Below are positions 5,352-6,555 of a stretch of 6,555 nucleotides of DNA, in pieces (within the stretch, counting starts at the first letter, position 1; each line of letters starts with the position of its first letter). This DNA is from an uncultured Eubacteriales bacterium (GTDB lineage Bacteria > Bacillota > Clostridia > Lachnospirales > Lachnospiraceae): the NCBI GenBank assembly GCA_900313855.1, contig OMSZ01000307.1:1-6555 (forward strand), given 5' to 3'. Position numbers and translations under genes: made by a program. Under the pieces are notes generated by a model. That model did not search any database. It was not told the origin of the DNA and was given only the letters and a program-made list of their open reading frames with translations.

Positions 5352-6555
5352 TTATTTAACAGCAACCTTTTTAACACCAGACCATTCTGACATTAATTTC
5401 TCTCCGTTAGCATTCTTAAATGTACGGATCCTAACATAATATGTGGTCTTCTTTTTCAAACTCTTAACCGTTGCACTTGAAGCTGATTTGGATACTTTAA
5501 CCTTCCTTGCTATCTTCTTGAAATTCTTAGTAGTACTTAACTGTATCTCATATCCATCAATATTCTTGATCTTCTTCCAGGTTATCTTACATTTCCTGCT
5601 GCCTGCCTTAAGCTTCTTAATTGAAGCAGCTGACAGTTTTTCAACCTCTGTATCAACAGTTTCCTGTGATCCTTCCGTCTGTGCATCAGCACTTACGTTA
5701 TCAACAACTTTTGTTTTCTCATTATCCTGCTTAACCTCTTGCTTTTCTTCACTACTTTTAACAGGAGTTGGTACTAAGTCGAACTTTTCCTTTAACTTAT
5801 CAGACTGTGAAGAATCCTTATCGTTCTCTGTTTCCTGAACAGGAGTTAGCTCTTTTTCCTGAACCTCTGCAACAGCGGCATCTTCTTTCTGATCTGCCTT
5901 TCCCTTATCGTATACTTCATCTTCTGATGAAGCCTCATCCTGCTTCGATGAATCAATCTGTTGCTCTGAAGAAGATGTCTGCTCTTCAAGAGCCTCTGTC
6001 TCGTCTAGCTGTTTATCTGCCTGATCAGACTCCTCTGTATCTTCAACATCCGCCTCTTCAGTTTCTTCTGCCTCGTCAGCTTCTTCCGCTTCCTCATTAT
6101 CATCAGTATCTGTTATATCATCAGCCGAATAATCCTTTACAGCAGCAGGATAATACTTCGGAAGCTTAACCTCATGAACCGGCAGTTCATCATCATACAG
6201 CTTAATATTATCATCTGACTTGTTATAAAAGCTGTAATCAATTCTTGAAGAATCATCAACATCATCCCACGTAACATCTACAGCATACCAGTTATTACCA
6301 CCAAGATAAACCTTATTCCATGCATGGTAATCACTGTAAGCTGTAACCGTAGGAACTCCTGCCGCATTCATAAGGAGCTCGAAAGTAAGAGAATAACCTG
6401 CACACACACTCTTATTCTTAGTAATCGCACTGTATATCGACTGACTGTAATAAGCATCACCACTATAATTTCCGGCATTCATCTGTTCTACAGCATCATA
6501 ATCATAGCTTATCTGATTACACAGGAAATCATGCGCCCGTTTCTCTATATCCATA
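5352..6555 (-). CDS. Transglutaminase-like surface protein with acidic linker and C-terminal Fn3-like domain (5' end outside window)
   Basis: The visible 400 residues start inside or at the edge of a transglutaminase-core domain (about 1-120) with the Cys-His-Asp triad: Cys51 in SVCAGYSLTFELLMNAAG, His77 in DYHAWNKVYL and Asp93 in YAVDVTWDD. Such domains act as cysteine proteases or amide-modifying enzymes, often on surface proteins. A long low-complexity linker follows (about 142-305), rich in Glu, Asp, Ser, Gln and Ala. The last 90 residues are a lysine-rich fibronectin type III-like domain (ITWKKIKNIDGYEIQLS, TTYYVRIRTF, SEWSGVKKV), common in secreted clostridial proteins. The ATG at 6554 is one base from the window edge; with no upstream sequence it cannot be judged, and the absence of a signal peptide suggests the gene continues past 6555. 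It lies upstream of the amidase on the same strand. The exact substrate is unknown. Confidence 0.85.
   Translation of the reverse strand, partial: MDIEKRAHDFLCNQISYDYDAVEQMNAGNYSGDAYYSQSIYSAITKNKSVCAGYSLTFELLMNAAGVPTVTAYSDYHAWNKVYLGGNNWYAVDVTWDDVDDSSRIDYSFYNKSDDNIKLYDDELPVHEVKLPKYYPAAVKDYSADDITDTDDNEEAEEADEAEETEEADVEDTEESDQADKQLDETEALEEQTSSSEQQIDSSKQDEASSEDEVYDKGKADQKEDAAVAEVQEKELTPVQETENDKDSSQSDKLKEKFDLVPTPVKSSEEKQEVKQDNEKTKVVDNVSADAQTEGSQETVDTEVEKLSAASIKKLKAGSRKCKITWKKIKNIDGYEIQLSTTKNFKKIARKVKVSKSASSATVKSLKKKTTYYVRIRTFKNANGEKLMSEWSGVKKVAVK

Noticed and set aside
5768..6169. Plus-strand open frames opposite the acidic linker, including 5443-5838
   Set aside because: They are antisense shadows created by the Glu/Ser/Asp-rich low-complexity coding sequence.

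Overview
The window looks like chromosomal DNA of an anaerobic, low-GC Gram-positive bacterium, most probably a clostridium of the Lachnospiraceae type (Butyrivibrio/Roseburia-like). This is inferred from AT-rich spacers, strong AGGAGG-type ribosome binding sites, a free-standing PilZ protein, and secreted proteins ending in a lysine-rich Fn3-like domain. The genus cannot be fixed from the sequence alone. I see no rRNA, tRNA, insertion sequence, phage gene or CRISPR array.

Layout. Left (1-3018): two minus-strand metabolic genes, citrate synthase (7-1392, GTG start) downstream of adenylosuccinate lyase purB (1570-3018). They are 177 bp apart, and citrate synthase has its own extended -10 promoter overlapped by an inverted repeat. 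Centre (3019-3691): a divergent spacer with back-to-back promoters, one for purB and one for a small PilZ-domain gene on the plus strand (3299-3652). The PilZ gene ends at a strong hairpin terminator, probably used from both sides. Right (3692-6555): two minus-strand cell-surface genes. These are a transglutaminase-like protein cut by the window edge (5352-6555) and, downstream of it, a secreted N-acetylmuramoyl-L-alanine amidase (3878-5119).

The most unusual stretch is 3704-3880. A 42-bp tandem repeat lies between the amidase stop codon and the terminator. Read in the amidase frame it encodes a regular 14-residue repeat that ends in TAA just before the terminator, but two in-frame TAG codons interrupt it. 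This suggests a former or variable C-terminal tail. The second place worth attention is the 232-bp spacer upstream of the amidase, which holds several hairpins and ends in a 14-bp perfect stem followed by a short T run, too close to the start codon to leave room for an ordinary promoter. It may be an attenuator.

How the genes work together: citrate synthase (carbon entry toward glutamate) and PurB (purine synthesis) are housekeeping enzymes that share only orientation. The amidase and transglutaminase-like protein are both predicted to act outside the membrane, on peptidoglycan or surface proteins. The PilZ protein is a candidate cyclic-di-GMP receptor with no partner visible here. I found no convincing new multi-gene system.
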